Origin: a virus
Virus record (IMG/VR): IMGVR_UViG_3300030104_005414
Coordinates: 1 to 47,796 of that record
Direction: 5' to 3' (one strand)
Length of the DNA: 47,796 nucleotides
Shown here: positions 27,124-35,510 of the stretch, in pieces
Layout of the letters: the number at the start of each line of letters is the position of its first letter
Position numbering within the stretch: the stretch's first letter is position 1
Made by a program: the position numbers and the translations under genes
The notes under the pieces: generated by a model
The model's database searches: none
Seen by the model: the letters and a program-made list of their open reading frames with translations, nothing else
What the model was told of the DNA's origin: nothing

Positions 27124-29853
27124 TTAATCCGTAAATAAGTTTTTAAAATAGTTAACAAACCTTTGAATAGCCGGTTTAATAAACAGACCGCGCTCTTCAC
27201 CACGTTGAGCAAGCTTTTCTAGGTCTTCCTCCTCTCCTACCCTCACGTTCATGTAACTCATAACCTCCCCCACAAACTCACCAATGGTCATGTTTAAAAT
27301 GTCCAATGACTCTTGAGTAGGATTCCCCACTGCATCTATTCTTAACAACTTAAAACTTGAAAATGCATCATTGCTAGACATGTAGTGTCTAGTCCCCACT
27401 ACTAGATATCTTCCGGTAAAGGGAGCGTATGTTTTTGTTTTATCTAGAATGGATCCGACAACTTTATTGCTCAATCCAAAAAGAAAACACTCTCTTCCAA
27501 AAAGCTTGGGTTGATTAAAGAATGGAACGGTTCTAACATCTGCATTTATAGTATACTTGCTTATATCCTCTAGAACATCAGCATAAACTTTGTGCCTCTC
27601 TCCAGGTCGTACCTTTACAACGGGGCCTGGGGAAGGGAGGGCATCACCTGTTACTAAGAACGTGATAACATCTAAAAAGTCTACGACTTTTGTATTTTTT
27701 AAATCATCTTTTAAAAATACAAGTCTCTTAAGCCCTTTATCTTTTTTTAACATCTCCAAGACGTTTAACTTAATATCGTCTTTTGGAATGTCTTTTGTTT
27801 TCTTAGAAACGTATTCAGCTATCTCCGATAAGCCCAATCTGTTATCAGATATTATTTCAGAAGTTGCTTTGTTGTTTGCCACCGATAATAGTTTAGACTC
27901 CGCAGCTAAACTTAATAAACTCGCGTAATACCCTACATTCTCAAACCTAACGTCTAAAACATTTGTGTTTTTTACATTATGCATGAAAACCAAATCACTG
28001 CCTTTTACCTTATCTTTCAATGATTTAGTGAAAGGTCCAAAGTCGATCGCCTCCCCGAAAGAAGAAGTGCGGCCTCTGACAGAATTGTAAAAGTGATTTA
28101 CAAATTTCTTAGAATACCTAGGCCAATCACCCAAGCGGCCCGTGGGGTTGTATGTAAAAGTTGATTCAAATCCAACTTCACTTCCAGCAGCAGAGCCTTG
28201 GAAGTCTTTGAACTCATTATTTTCATGAGCGGCAGCTACAGTGGCATACTCCTGAGCAGGGTACATTAGGTTTTTAATTATCTCTTTCTCACCAAAAACA
28301 ATTACGGGCTTGGTTTCGTCCTCTATCACATTAGACTCTTTCAAGAATTTGAGAATGTGTGAGTCTGTCTCTTCAAACATTGTAAATTGAATGTTCTTGC
28401 TTCGACGTTGTCTCACACCTCTGTAAAAAGTGTAGAGGGGAGCCATTAAAGTGTTTAGAGAGTCTGAGGTGTCCTCGGCTTTCCACCTATGCATCATAGT
28501 CATTTTAGCTTTCTTAATGACTGGAGGTAGAAGATTGTCAGTCTCTGCTAGATAGTCTGGATTTTGTCTTGCTACTTTAGATTCGACCACCGGCTGTGAT
28601 ATCCCATCTGCTAAACGATTAAGAATCTCCTCCCTAGAGGGTGGTTGGCTAGATCTTGGGATACTACGTCCCCCTCTGGTTAATGAGTTCAGTTCTCTTC
28701 TCTCACGAGCAATGCGATTTGTCCTTTCATTGTCCGACTCTCCAGCTACGAATCTTGATGGGTCAAGAGGTGCGGCGTCTACAGAAATTGTGCCTGATTT
28801 AAATGCAGGGTCAACAGGAATTGTTTCTTGCTTAAATGCATCCACAGGAGAGTCCACTGTGCCAGAATCAATAGTAGAGTTAGGTCCTTTCTTTTGCTGT
28901 AAGACTTTTTCAGCTTGATCTTTTTTGGGTTTAGATTCTTTAACTTCTTCTTCAACGGTAATTAGTATCCCCAACTTCGCTAAGTTTTTAGCGTGATCCA
29001 GAATTGTTTTTTCATTTACATTTGGTATATTAATTATCCCATTAGTTATATCACTAGATCCTACGGCTGGCCTATCAAGATCAGTTCCAAATAAGGGTAG
29101 TATGTTTCCGACAGGCGTGCCTGGGTATAGGTTGTTTAAATATCCAGCTACTACTCTTCTAACCCAGTAATTCCATCTACTATCTCCCCCTGGCTTTCGA
29201 ACTGGGAGACTGCCGTTTTCAACATCAAAAATACAATCAGTCCTTATTTCTATCTCTTTGTTCTTTCTAGATTTAGAATCAAACTTGGATTCTAACTGAG
29301 CGTAACCAGCGTCATTAAAAAATCTGTTTGTGAATACTTTAATACTTTCAGGATTTGGAATAAAGCCTAAATCAATCTCCCTAACTCCATCAGCATTTAC
29401 GTTCATGACCGCATTGCTAATCTGCATTGAGTATGGGCCAGACCATTTTCTAAGATCATCACCAACACCAAAAGACAAGTAAAACCTTCCTGAATTCTTT
29501 ATTAGCTTTTGGATCTTGTCTTTAAAAAAATTATCAGATCTTTCTAATCTTCTAATAACTTCATTGTCCACGGGATGTCTATCAACAACAAAGAAATCAA
29601 CAATTTCTGAAGTATCAACCATCTTAAGATTGACATAGTTATTAACACCCCCACCTTCAGGAAAGTTTATGTCAAGCTCTAAAAAGCCATAACCTCTTCC
29701 TGGCGATAGAACAAGAAGGTTTGATTTATCTTCCTCTGGTAAGTCCCTTATAAATTGATCAAAACTTATCCTCTGCCTGTTCGTGGGGAAAAATAAGGAG
29801 TCTATCACTTCAGGAGACTTTGTGATGATCGCGTTGTAAGGGAAGGACTTCAT
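27124..29853 (-). CDS. Baseplate hub protein (gp27/gpD-type candidate)
   Basis: A 909-residue protein placed between LysM-type and spike genes, where contractile-tail clusters encode the hub that holds the spike. The N-terminal 200 residues are strand-rich with SGPYSMQISNAVMNVN, compatible with the tube-like hub domain. Residues about 310-430 are an insertion rich in Lys, Glu, Ser and Pro, probably disordered. The C-terminal part has FFNQPKLFGRECFLFGL and APFTGRYLVVGTRHYMSS followed by FKLLRI, a pattern common at the end of hub proteins. T4 gp27 is 391 residues, so this protein is more than twice as large. The call rests on position and this end pattern; the domain limits are rough. Confidence 0.65.
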   Translation of the reverse strand: MKSFPYNAIITKSPEVIDSLFFPTNRQRISFDQFIRDLPEEDKSNLLVLSPGRGYGFLELDINFPEGGGVNNYVNLKMVDTSEIVDFFVVDRHPVDNEVIRRLERSDNFFKDKIQKLIKNSGRFYLSFGVGDDLRKWSGPYSMQISNAVMNVNADGVREIDLGFIPNPESIKVFTNRFFNDAGYAQLESKFDSKSRKNKEIEIRTDCIFDVENGSLPVRKPGGDSRWNYWVRRVVAGYLNNLYPGTPVGNILPLFGTDLDRPAVGSSDITNGIINIPNVNEKTILDHAKNLAKLGILITVEEEVKESKPKKDQAEKVLQQKKGPNSTIDSGTVDSPVDAFKQETIPVDPAFKSGTISVDAAPLDPSRFVAGESDNERTNRIARERRELNSLTRGGRSIPRSSQPPSREEILNRLADGISQPVVESKVARQNPDYLAETDNLLPPVIKKAKMTMMHRWKAEDTSDSLNTLMAPLYTFYRGVRQRRSKNIQFTMFEETDSHILKFLKESNVIEDETKPVIVFGEKEIIKNLMYPAQEYATVAAAHENNEFKDFQGSAAGSEVGFESTFTYNPTGRLGDWPRYSKKFVNHFYNSVRGRTSSFGEAIDFGPFTKSLKDKVKGSDLVFMHNVKNTNVLDVRFENVGYYASLLSLAAESKLLSVANNKATSEIISDNRLGLSEIAEYVSKKTKDIPKDDIKLNVLEMLKKDKGLKRLVFLKDDLKNTKVVDFLDVITFLVTGDALPSPGPVVKVRPGERHKVYADVLEDISKYTINADVRTVPFFNQPKLFGRECFLFGLSNKVVGSILDKTKTYAPFTGRYLVVGTRHYMSSNDAFSSFKLLRIDAVGNPTQESLDILNMTIGEFVGEVMSYMNVRVGEEEDLEKLAQRGEERGLFIKPAIQRFVNYFKNLFTD

Positions 29854-29854
29854 G

Positions 29855-30145
29855 CTACAGGTCTAATATCTTAATACGATCTCCAGCGTTTAATTGTTGA
29901 AAAGGATCAGAAACGTTATTAGCCCAACAAACAAGCCAATCAAGATCAGGAGACTCGTAGAATAGATCAGCAATTTTATCCGCTCTATGCTCAAATCCAG
30001 GAGGGATAGTGCCGACTTTGTATGAGGACTCAGTTAAGCTTTTTAAAAAAGATTGAAACTCAGTGGAGTTTAAAGAAGATACAACTTTCTTATCTCGATG
30101 AGTAGTCTCCCTAAAGCCCGCTTTTAAGTGATTCTTATAAGTCAT
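29855..30145 (-). CDS. Small LysM-type tail protein (gp53 / P2 gpX-like)
   Basis: A 96-residue protein when started at the ATG at 30145, which has GGAG six bases upstream; a longer version would need the TTG at 30169. Residues about 50-93 follow the LysM-like pattern of gp53 and gpX: HRADKIADLFYESPDLDWLV, then CWANNVSDPFQQLNAGDRIK. In T4, gp53 is a wedge protein with such a domain; in P2 and Mu the small LysM protein clamps the hub to tail-tube proteins. It overlaps the upstream tube-initiator-like gene by 11 bases, and the hub gene starts one base after it, so a junction role is likely. Confidence 0.72.
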   Translation of the reverse strand: MTYKNHLKAGFRETTHRDKKVVSSLNSTEFQSFLKSLTESSYKVGTIPPGFEHRADKIADLFYESPDLDWLVCWANNVSDPFQQLNAGDRIKILDL

Positions 30146-31205
30146 TAAAATCTCCAGATTGACCAACAATTCCGTTGTATGGGTCTAATTCATTATTACC
30201 TATAATAGACTCCCAACCAGTTAGGTTATCTCCAGTCACGATCCTGCCAGCAGCGTAATCGCCAAAGTCACCAGTTCTTGTTTCTACCATGTTCATGGTA
30301 ATTTCTAGTCTTTTGGGAGTGAGAGTTGTGACTTCATATCCAGCTTCTTCTATTATATTTATGTCATAGTTTTCTACTAGGCATGGAATATTGTTATACA
30401 TTGCGCCATGAGTTAACCTAACAATGGGTGGCCCATAAATCGTATTGTCTGATCGGTTGAGAACAGAAGCTCTAATTAAGTTTAACCAAACATAAATGAG
30501 ATCTATGGAATCATTTAATGTTTTTACGTTATCTTGATCTTCCTCTTCATCATTAACCGTGAATGGAAGCAAGCTGTCTACAACTGCTTCAGCATCAAAG
30601 AAAGGCTCTTGATTAGTTATTAAACCAGCTATCTTCCGGTAGTATTTTCTGTTGAGTTGTGCGTGATTTCTTCCTTTGCCCTGAGGATCTTCAATACTAA
30701 TATCTGTCACTCTCTGCTTTTCATTAAGTTTCTTGGTAATATTTTTTACATTCTGATCTGTGAACTCTACACTTTGTAGCCCCAGAAATTGTGCCTCTCT
30801 TTCGGTGTTTATTTCATTCACAAGTGAAAATAGTTCAATAGCCTGTTCCCTCTCAGTGAAAAAAGTTTTAAATTGTCTGGTAAATTTATCAGTTATGCCC
30901 TCTTCAAGATTGACTTCAATTAAGTGCAACAAGCTAAAGTTGAATGTTAATGAGAATCTTCTAGATTGAGCGCCAGCATAAGAAAATAATTGTCCTGCTC
31001 GACCAACCAAATTATACTCATTCAGATTGGCCTTGCCTCGTTCCTTGATTATGGGGTTTTCTAAAAAAGGGATAAAGGTTCTAATAACCCTATCCTCACT
31101 ATGAGGGAACTCTATAGTTAGGTGGGATCTTTCTTGAAGAAGTCGCTTGTTTTTGTTAAGTCTCCCATCAAAGCCTTTGAATAAATCTTTTAAAAAGGTT
31201 ACCAT
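30135..31205 (-). CDS. Baseplate tail-tube initiator candidate (gp48/gp54-like)
   Basis: A 356-residue protein between the tape measure and the LysM-type gene. Residues about 55-90 (NEYNLVGRAGQLFSYAGAQ, then RRFSLTFNFSLLHL) and about 265-310 (GPPIVRLTHGAMYNNIPCLV, then a strand ending TPKRLEITMNMVE) show the strand pattern of tail-tube-like proteins at the baseplate. In T4, gp48 and gp54 fill this role and lie next to tape measure 29. The middle is charged and helical. Five bases separate it from the tape measure gene. The family is inferred from pattern and position. Confidence 0.62.
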   Translation of the reverse strand: MVTFLKDLFKGFDGRLNKNKRLLQERSHLTIEFPHSEDRVIRTFIPFLENPIIKERGKANLNEYNLVGRAGQLFSYAGAQSRRFSLTFNFSLLHLIEVNLEEGITDKFTRQFKTFFTEREQAIELFSLVNEINTEREAQFLGLQSVEFTDQNVKNITKKLNEKQRVTDISIEDPQGKGRNHAQLNRKYYRKIAGLITNQEPFFDAEAVVDSLLPFTVNDEEEDQDNVKTLNDSIDLIYVWLNLIRASVLNRSDNTIYGPPIVRLTHGAMYNNIPCLVENYDINIIEEAGYEVTTLTPKRLEITMNMVETRTGDFGDYAAGRIVTGDNLTGWESIIGNNELDPYNGIVGQSGDFNDL

Positions 31206-31210
31206 GTTTA

Positions 31211-32890
31211 TTATTGATCTCCAATTGGGAGCGTGCCCTTCTTACCCTTAGCTTCCAGCAAGGTGTTCATCTTCCTAATCTCTTTAAAAGTGTCCGCTAT
31301 CATTTGCTGTGTCTTAGGATCTGAAACTTGAGCCTCCCTCGTGTTCCTCCTAAGGTATTCGGCAGTAAACTGTAGCTGAGATGCTTCTTTGGATCTGGCG
31401 GCGGCACGCTCTCTATCTTTTCTCTCTTGATTAGCCCTTTGCTTTTCAAGTTCTTCGGCTGTATCTCCAGTATTTTCAACGATTGCCATGGTGAGTCCGA
31501 TTGCGCCACCGACAGCAGCCCCAAGCGGGCCTCCTAACATACCACCCATGCCTGCGTATTGAGCCGTGGTGCCTGCCCCAGCTATAAGAGGATTGTCAGA
31601 AGTTGAGGCAAAACCGCCTGCAAGTGTAGCCACGCCACCCCCGCCCATTCGCGTCTTAAGGAAGCCCCCGACTTTGCCGAGATTCCTGGATATAGCTCCA
31701 CCCTTCCCAAAAACGTTAGCCTGTGCTGTACCTACTTGTCCCGGCATTACTAGAGGACTAAATCCTTTCCCTGCGCCGACCAGGAAAGCAGCGTTAACTA
31801 GCTGTGAAATACCGCCAGCAGTAGCAGCTAAGTAGGTCAAGAGAAGCGGCACCTTGTCATCAAAAAAGTTTGTGGATCTTTCTTCAATGTTTTTCAAACT
31901 ACCGAAAGTATCGTCAGTAGTTTTCTTCATTCCCTCTTGAATTCTATAATCTTGATTAGCGATTTTCCCTAGATTCCTTAATTCTATAAATTGATCTTGC
32001 GTTATTCCAGCCCGCGAGGCTGCTGCTGCTAGCCTTGCCTCAGCATTTAAACCTTGGAACTCACCATATAACTCCTCTACCCTGCCGAGAACTGCGCGAG
32101 CGTCCCCTAAGCTTATCTGCCCACCTGCTCCGACTCTCTGTCTTTGATCCATCGCACCCAAAAGAACACCCGATCTAAGCGTTTCCTGGCCAGGAGTTAG
32201 AATCTGGAACAGAGCCCTAAGTCCACCCTCAATGTTAGTTCCTCCCGCACGGCCCTTAAGTTGCTGTGCGACCACCTCAAAAGAAGCAGCAGTTTCTTCA
32301 CCAAAGAAGGAGGCTTTTTTAAATTCCTCTCTAAGAGTATTGAGAGATTCTATTAATTTCTCATTAGACACCCCATACTTATCGCTAACATCTATGTTGG
32401 TCTTGGAGACCATTTTAAGAGCGTCTGAGTTGCCGCCCGTAAACAAAGTAAGGTCTGAAAGCTGTTTACCAAGGCCAGTGGTGTTCTGACCCGTTGCGAT
32501 CATCTCTTCAGTTAAATCAGCAATAGCTCCGCCCTGATCCCTAACACCTTGCTCAAAAAACTCAGTAAAAGTATTCAACAATTTCTGGGTACTGACCCTA
32601 CCTCTTTCTAATACGGTAGTGTTTTTAGCGATGTTTTCAGAGAGCTTTTTAGTCGTGGTGCCTAGTTGCAGAGCTTCCCTATTAGTAGCGTCCATTCTTC
32701 GGATGGAATCCTCTAAACGAACAACCGGATTTATGAAGCCTGTGAAACGATTAGCAAGTTGCCTTGTTGCTTGCTTTATACTTACATTAAGTTCTCTGAG
32801 CGCACGTTCATTTGCGACCTGTTGCGCCACAACATCCTGCTGCTCCTGAATAAATCTAGTTGTCTTTGGGGGCTTTTCGTTTTCGGTCAT
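31211..32890 (-). CDS. Tail tape measure protein
   Basis: A 559-residue protein that sets tail length and is packed inside the tube. The first 330 residues are mostly helical and charged with heptad-like stretches (KQATRQLANRFTGF, RVSTQKLLNTFTEFFEQG). Residues about 350-380 (VPLLLTYLAATAGGISQLV, then NAAFLVGAG) and about 455-490 (GGMLGGPLGAAVGGAIGLTM) are hydrophobic Gly/Ala segments as in tape measures that insert into the host membrane. T4 gp29 is 590 residues, so a tail of about T4 length is expected. AGGTGGA lies before the ATG. It overlaps the upstream small gene by four bases and is followed by tube, LysM, hub and spike genes. Confidence 0.85.
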   Translation of the reverse strand: MTENEKPPKTTRFIQEQQDVVAQQVANERALRELNVSIKQATRQLANRFTGFINPVVRLEDSIRRMDATNREALQLGTTTKKLSENIAKNTTVLERGRVSTQKLLNTFTEFFEQGVRDQGGAIADLTEEMIATGQNTTGLGKQLSDLTLFTGGNSDALKMVSKTNIDVSDKYGVSNEKLIESLNTLREEFKKASFFGEETAASFEVVAQQLKGRAGGTNIEGGLRALFQILTPGQETLRSGVLLGAMDQRQRVGAGGQISLGDARAVLGRVEELYGEFQGLNAEARLAAAASRAGITQDQFIELRNLGKIANQDYRIQEGMKKTTDDTFGSLKNIEERSTNFFDDKVPLLLTYLAATAGGISQLVNAAFLVGAGKGFSPLVMPGQVGTAQANVFGKGGAISRNLGKVGGFLKTRMGGGGVATLAGGFASTSDNPLIAGAGTTAQYAGMGGMLGGPLGAAVGGAIGLTMAIVENTGDTAEELEKQRANQERKDRERAAARSKEASQLQFTAEYLRRNTREAQVSDPKTQQMIADTFKEIRKMNTLLEAKGKKGTLPIGDQ

Positions 32891-33273
32891 TGAATATCCA
32901 CCTTAAGTATGTCCCTTGCTTTAGTGACGTTAAAAGTCCTGAAGTTCTGTTTACCCATAAAAACACCAATTATTGCTGGGGTGTAGTAGTTACAAGCCTT
33001 TTCGTTGTTATATAAATTATTTATCATTAAGGAAAACATTGCTTCGGATAACCCTCTAACCAGCACAATATTGAGCAAAGTATTGTTTTGTGTGGAAAGA
33101 AATAAGCCTCTTGATGTCCGTCTGGAGGAAACCACTATCCCATACCTGAGTGATCCGTCATACGTTACCTGTATCAGATCTCCAGGTCTTAGACCTAAGT
33201 AAGAAGTCTCCTTCACGCTAAATTTTAAGCCTTCTAACTTCTCCTCGAAGGATGGGTCTATTTCTCTGTTCAT
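32887..33273 (-). CDS. Small protein at the head of the tail operon, unknown function
   Basis: A 128-residue protein, first gene after the late promoter at 33335-33342 and overlapping the tape measure gene by four bases. Residues about 28-70 (GDLIQVTYDGSLRYGIVVSS ... NTLLNIVLV) look like an SH3-type small barrel. There is no signal or membrane segment. Its place directly before the tape measure suggests a tail-assembly or baseplate role, but I recognise no family. No Shine-Dalgarno is obvious before the ATG at 33273; the leader is AT-rich. Confidence 0.6.
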   Translation of the reverse strand: MNREIDPSFEEKLEGLKFSVKETSYLGLRPGDLIQVTYDGSLRYGIVVSSRRTSRGLFLSTQNNTLLNIVLVRGLSEAMFSLMINNLYNNEKACNYYTPAIIGVFMGKQNFRTFNVTKARDILKVDIQ

Positions 33274-33332
33274 TGTAATATTTTTGAAAGATTCAAATAT
33301 TTAGTGTATTTGCTAAACCCTCAATTCCTATA

Positions 33333-33341
33333 ACTATTTAT
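33333..33341 (+). promoter_or_regulatory. ACTATTTAT start-site motif ahead of small gene at 33347
   Basis: ACTATTTAT begins 14 bases before the ATG at 33347. Near-identical elements precede the primase, helicase and glycosyltransferase starts. None has a Shine-Dalgarno. It could be a minus-10 element for a leaderless transcript. Here it also reads as a late promoter on the other strand. Confidence 0.4.
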
Positions 33342-33342
33342 A
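33335..33342 (-). promoter_or_regulatory. T4-type late promoter TATAAATA for the tail operon
   Basis: The minus strand reads TATAAATA exactly, the T4 late minus-10 consensus recognised through gp55, 62 bases before the ATG at 33273. It lies in the 73-base gap between divergent genes and faces an uninterrupted minus-strand run of about 20 structural genes. A start of transcription near 33330 would leave a leader of about 55 bases. The same bases overlap the plus-strand start motif described at 33333-33341, so orientation is not settled by sequence alone. Confidence 0.6.
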
Positions 33343-33346
33343 TAAG

Positions 33347-33637
33347 ATGAATACGTTAGAAGAGGATTTAGTCGAAACTATTGACTTGCTTAACTTTACT
33401 TTCTCTAGTGACTTTGTAGATAAGTGGAGTTTTAAATATGGCAAAAGGCTTCCTAGCCTCTATCAACTTAGATTGTTGAAATCCTTAGACACAAGAAAGC
33501 CTTTAAAGCTTCAAACCGTCTACAAGTTTTTAGTGGTAGACTCGGGATTCAATGAGGAAGTCATCAAATCTTTCCTAGAGGATATTGACTACGAGGTTTA
33601 CTTTCCTATAATTAAAGGAAAGATAATAGACCTATGA
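33347..33637 (+). CDS. Small unknown protein, 96 residues
   Basis: A 96-residue, mostly helical protein with balanced charge and no membrane segment (begins MNTLEEDLVETIDLL; contains PSLYQLRLLKSLDTRKPLKL). It opens a plus-strand island inside the late minus-strand block. No Shine-Dalgarno precedes its ATG, but the CTATT-core motif does. The second gene of the pair overlaps its stop as ATGA at 33634. The pair lies beside nuclease and primase genes, so a role in DNA metabolism or early takeover is possible. I recognise no family. Confidence 0.6.
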   Translation: MNTLEEDLVETIDLLNFTFSSDFVDKWSFKYGKRLPSLYQLRLLKSLDTRKPLKLQTVYKFLVVDSGFNEEVIKSFLEDIDYEVYFPIIKGKIIDL

Positions 33638-33798
33638 AAACCGACGAAGACAAGATGATCTCCGCGCTGTTCAGAGAGCGTTCAATTGCAGATAATAAAT
33701 ATGATCCTGGACCTAACTGGGAACAGACGAATCTATTTGAAGATATAATTAGATACTTTGCTATCGGGTTCGTTTTTTACTGCTTTCTGACTTCTTGA
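33634..33798 (+). CDS. Tiny unknown protein, 54 residues, ATGA-coupled to upstream gene
   Basis: A 54-residue frame starting in the ATGA that ends the 96-residue gene. The peptide begins MKTDEDKMISALFRERSIAD, has NWEQTNLFEDIIRYF in the middle and ends in a short hydrophobic FAIGFVFYCFLTS. Its last 38 bases overlap tail-to-tail with the minus-strand nuclease gene (stop at 33761). The ATGA coupling, sensible composition up to the overlap and lack of other coding in 33638-33760 support it as real. The hydrophobic end could be a membrane tail. No family is recognised. Confidence 0.5.
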   Translation: MKTDEDKMISALFRERSIADNKYDPGPNWEQTNLFEDIIRYFAIGFVFYCFLTS

Positions 33799-34561
33799 GT
33801 TCTTTCTGCTCATCAATCCTCTGGCAGACAACTGACTCCGATTGAAACCTGGGGCAAGCCTCCTTATACTCACACCAATCACAGAAGACGTTTTCTTGAG
33901 CCCAAAACTCATCTTTCTTCTTCTTGCGAATCCTCCATACTTTTTCAGTCTGCACTTTCTTCCAGCGATCAATTTGGAACTTACTAAACTTCACCGCAAC
34001 AAAATTCCCAGTAACGGGGTAGTAGTGAGCGCAGTAGATCTTGTTGTAGGGGACATCATAAAGTTTGTGAATCGCCCATGCGTAACCCTTTAACTGATTG
34101 TCGTCCATGAGAGTCTTTTTCTTCTTCTCTCGTTTGGATGTCTTATAGTCAATAACCAGATAGCCACCATCATTACCCTTGATTACTCGGTCAATGACGC
34201 CTATGAAGTTGATGTCGTGCTTCTCATCCATCGGGACATTAACTACTTGCTCAGTAGACATAGTTTCCCCGAGTCCCTGATTCCAAAGTATGAAGTTTTC
34301 TAGACAAGACTTCATCCTATCATTATCACGGAAGGGGACCTTATAGGTCGCACGCTCTTGCTCCGCAATCCTCAACAAGGACTTAATGTCCTTCTCCTTG
34401 TAGCCCAGTTCAAATATCTTGTGAATAAAAGACCCGAAATTCAAAGCATCCTCATTCTTCGAGCCGAATCCCGGCAGTTTCAAGATGTATTTCAGTCTGT
34501 ATTTCCACAGGCACTGGTCTATGATGTCACTCTTAGAGGCACTAATACTATTTATGAACAT
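33761..34561 (-). CDS. PD-(D/E)XK exonuclease with four cluster cysteines (RecB/Cas4-like)
   Basis: A 266-residue nuclease of the RecB-like PD-(D/E)XK superfamily. The visible core is FIGVIDRV, then the catalytic strand YLVIDYKTSK with Asp and Lys, then QLKGYAWAIHKLY. Cys17 near the N-terminus and Cys227, Cys230 and Cys236 (FCDWCEYKEACPRF) match the four-cysteine arrangement that holds a [4Fe-4S] cluster in AddB, Cas4 and related exonucleases. The end is very basic. It probably acts in recombination or host DNA breakdown. Its ATG (34561-34559) shares CATG with the divergent primase start. It has no Shine-Dalgarno and converges on the tiny gene at 33634-33798. Confidence 0.82.
   Translation of the reverse strand: MFINSISASKSDIIDQCLWKYRLKYILKLPGFGSKNEDALNFGSFIHKIFELGYKEKDIKSLLRIAEQERATYKVPFRDNDRMKSCLENFILWNQGLGETMSTEQVVNVPMDEKHDINFIGVIDRVIKGNDGGYLVIDYKTSKREKKKKTLMDDNQLKGYAWAIHKLYDVPYNKIYCAHYYPVTGNFVAVKFSKFQIDRWKKVQTEKVWRIRKKKKDEFWAQENVFCDWCEYKEACPRFQSESVVCQRIDEQKELKKSESSKKRTR
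34547..34555 (+). promoter_or_regulatory. ACTATTTAT start-site motif ahead of primase
   Basis: Identical nine bases to the motif before the gene at 33347, here 13 bases before the ATG at 34560. It lies inside the first codons of the divergent nuclease gene, so a minus-strand promoter role there is unlikely, which favours plus-strand use. Confidence 0.4.
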
Positions 34562-35510
34562 GGAATCTGATTCTTATATTAGAAAATATTGTTTGGATAA
34601 GTTCCAGTCTAATTATAGACTTCAGAGTGACGATACAGAACTAGTAGTTCCATCTATATTCGTAGATAACGACTACAAACGTCACATGTCAATTAACACA
34701 GAAACTGGTTTGTGGAGGTGTTTTAAGACTGGGGAAGCAGGGAACTTTCTCAAGCTTTATGCCATTCTAGAGAAATGCAGCTATCGAGAGGCTTACGAAA
34801 AGTTTGTCTTCGAGGACTTCATGGCCGGTTACAAGGGTCGGCGTCCTATAGAGGAGTTTGATCCAAACCAGATTGAATCCGATCTTGATGAAGCTGAGAA
34901 CTTTAAGATTGTAGAAGATCATCCGTTTGTCCAGTCTCGTGGCGTGGATCAGTTTAATTTCTATATCGCCACGGGTGGAAAATACAGGGGCAGGTTAATT
35001 ATCCCGTTCATCAATCGCAACGGTAAGCTATTCTACTTCCAAGCAAGGGCTCTCGGAGATGAGCAACCCAAATATCTGAACTGTAAGAACCTAAAGAGTT
35101 CACAGGTTTTATACCCATTTGATTATGGATCTCAGGAGCCTCTATACATCACTGAAGGTGTATTCGATTGCCTTAGCCTACAGGCGGTAGGGTTGAATGC
35201 CACAACCACTCTAAGCTGCTTTACGAGCCGTGAGCAGATGCTACAACTCAGCCAGTATGCAGGGCCGTTGGTGTGTGCTTTTGACAGTGATGGTCCTGGC
35301 ATCACAGGTCGCAAAAAGTTCATGGATCTAGCGCATTGGATTCGGCGGGATGATCTGTATACTGTTGTGCCTCCTGAACCCTTCAAAGACTGGAATGAGA
35401 TCCTTGTCAAGAAGGACAGCGACTTTCTTAGGACAGAGGCAGAAAAGACTGGTAAGCTAGATGAACTTCACCTAACCTACCTAGCGTATAATAAAGGCCA
35501 TATCATTTGA
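34560..35510 (+). CDS. DNA primase with TOPRIM domain (T4 gp61-type role)
   Basis: A 316-residue protein from the ATG at 34560; an in-frame ATG at 34554 and others upstream would overlap the divergent nuclease more. It should make RNA primers for lagging-strand synthesis. The TOPRIM core is visible: PLYITEGVFDCLSLQAVGL with the catalytic Glu, then VCAFDSDGPGITGRKKF with the DxD pair. An N-terminal domain contains SINTETGLWRCFKTGEAGNF, like the zinc-ribbon region of primases but with only one of the expected cysteines. T4 gp61 is 342 residues. It converges on the minus-strand structural gene with a 30-base overlap. Family assignment is good; gp61 orthology is inferred from the T4-like setting. 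Confidence 0.82.
   Translation: MESDSYIRKYCLDKFQSNYRLQSDDTELVVPSIFVDNDYKRHMSINTETGLWRCFKTGEAGNFLKLYAILEKCSYREAYEKFVFEDFMAGYKGRRPIEEFDPNQIESDLDEAENFKIVEDHPFVQSRGVDQFNFYIATGGKYRGRLIIPFINRNGKLFYFQARALGDEQPKYLNCKNLKSSQVLYPFDYGSQEPLYITEGVFDCLSLQAVGLNATTTLSCFTSREQMLQLSQYAGPLVCAFDSDGPGITGRKKFMDLAHWIRRDDLYTVVPPEPFKDWNEILVKKDSDFLRTEAEKTGKLDELHLTYLAYNKGHII

Noticed and set aside
27123-27212. A 30-residue N-terminal extension of the spike protein
   Set aside because: It would lie wholly inside the hub gene in another frame, while MKIVKGQVV one base after the hub stop begins exactly at the expected OB domain.
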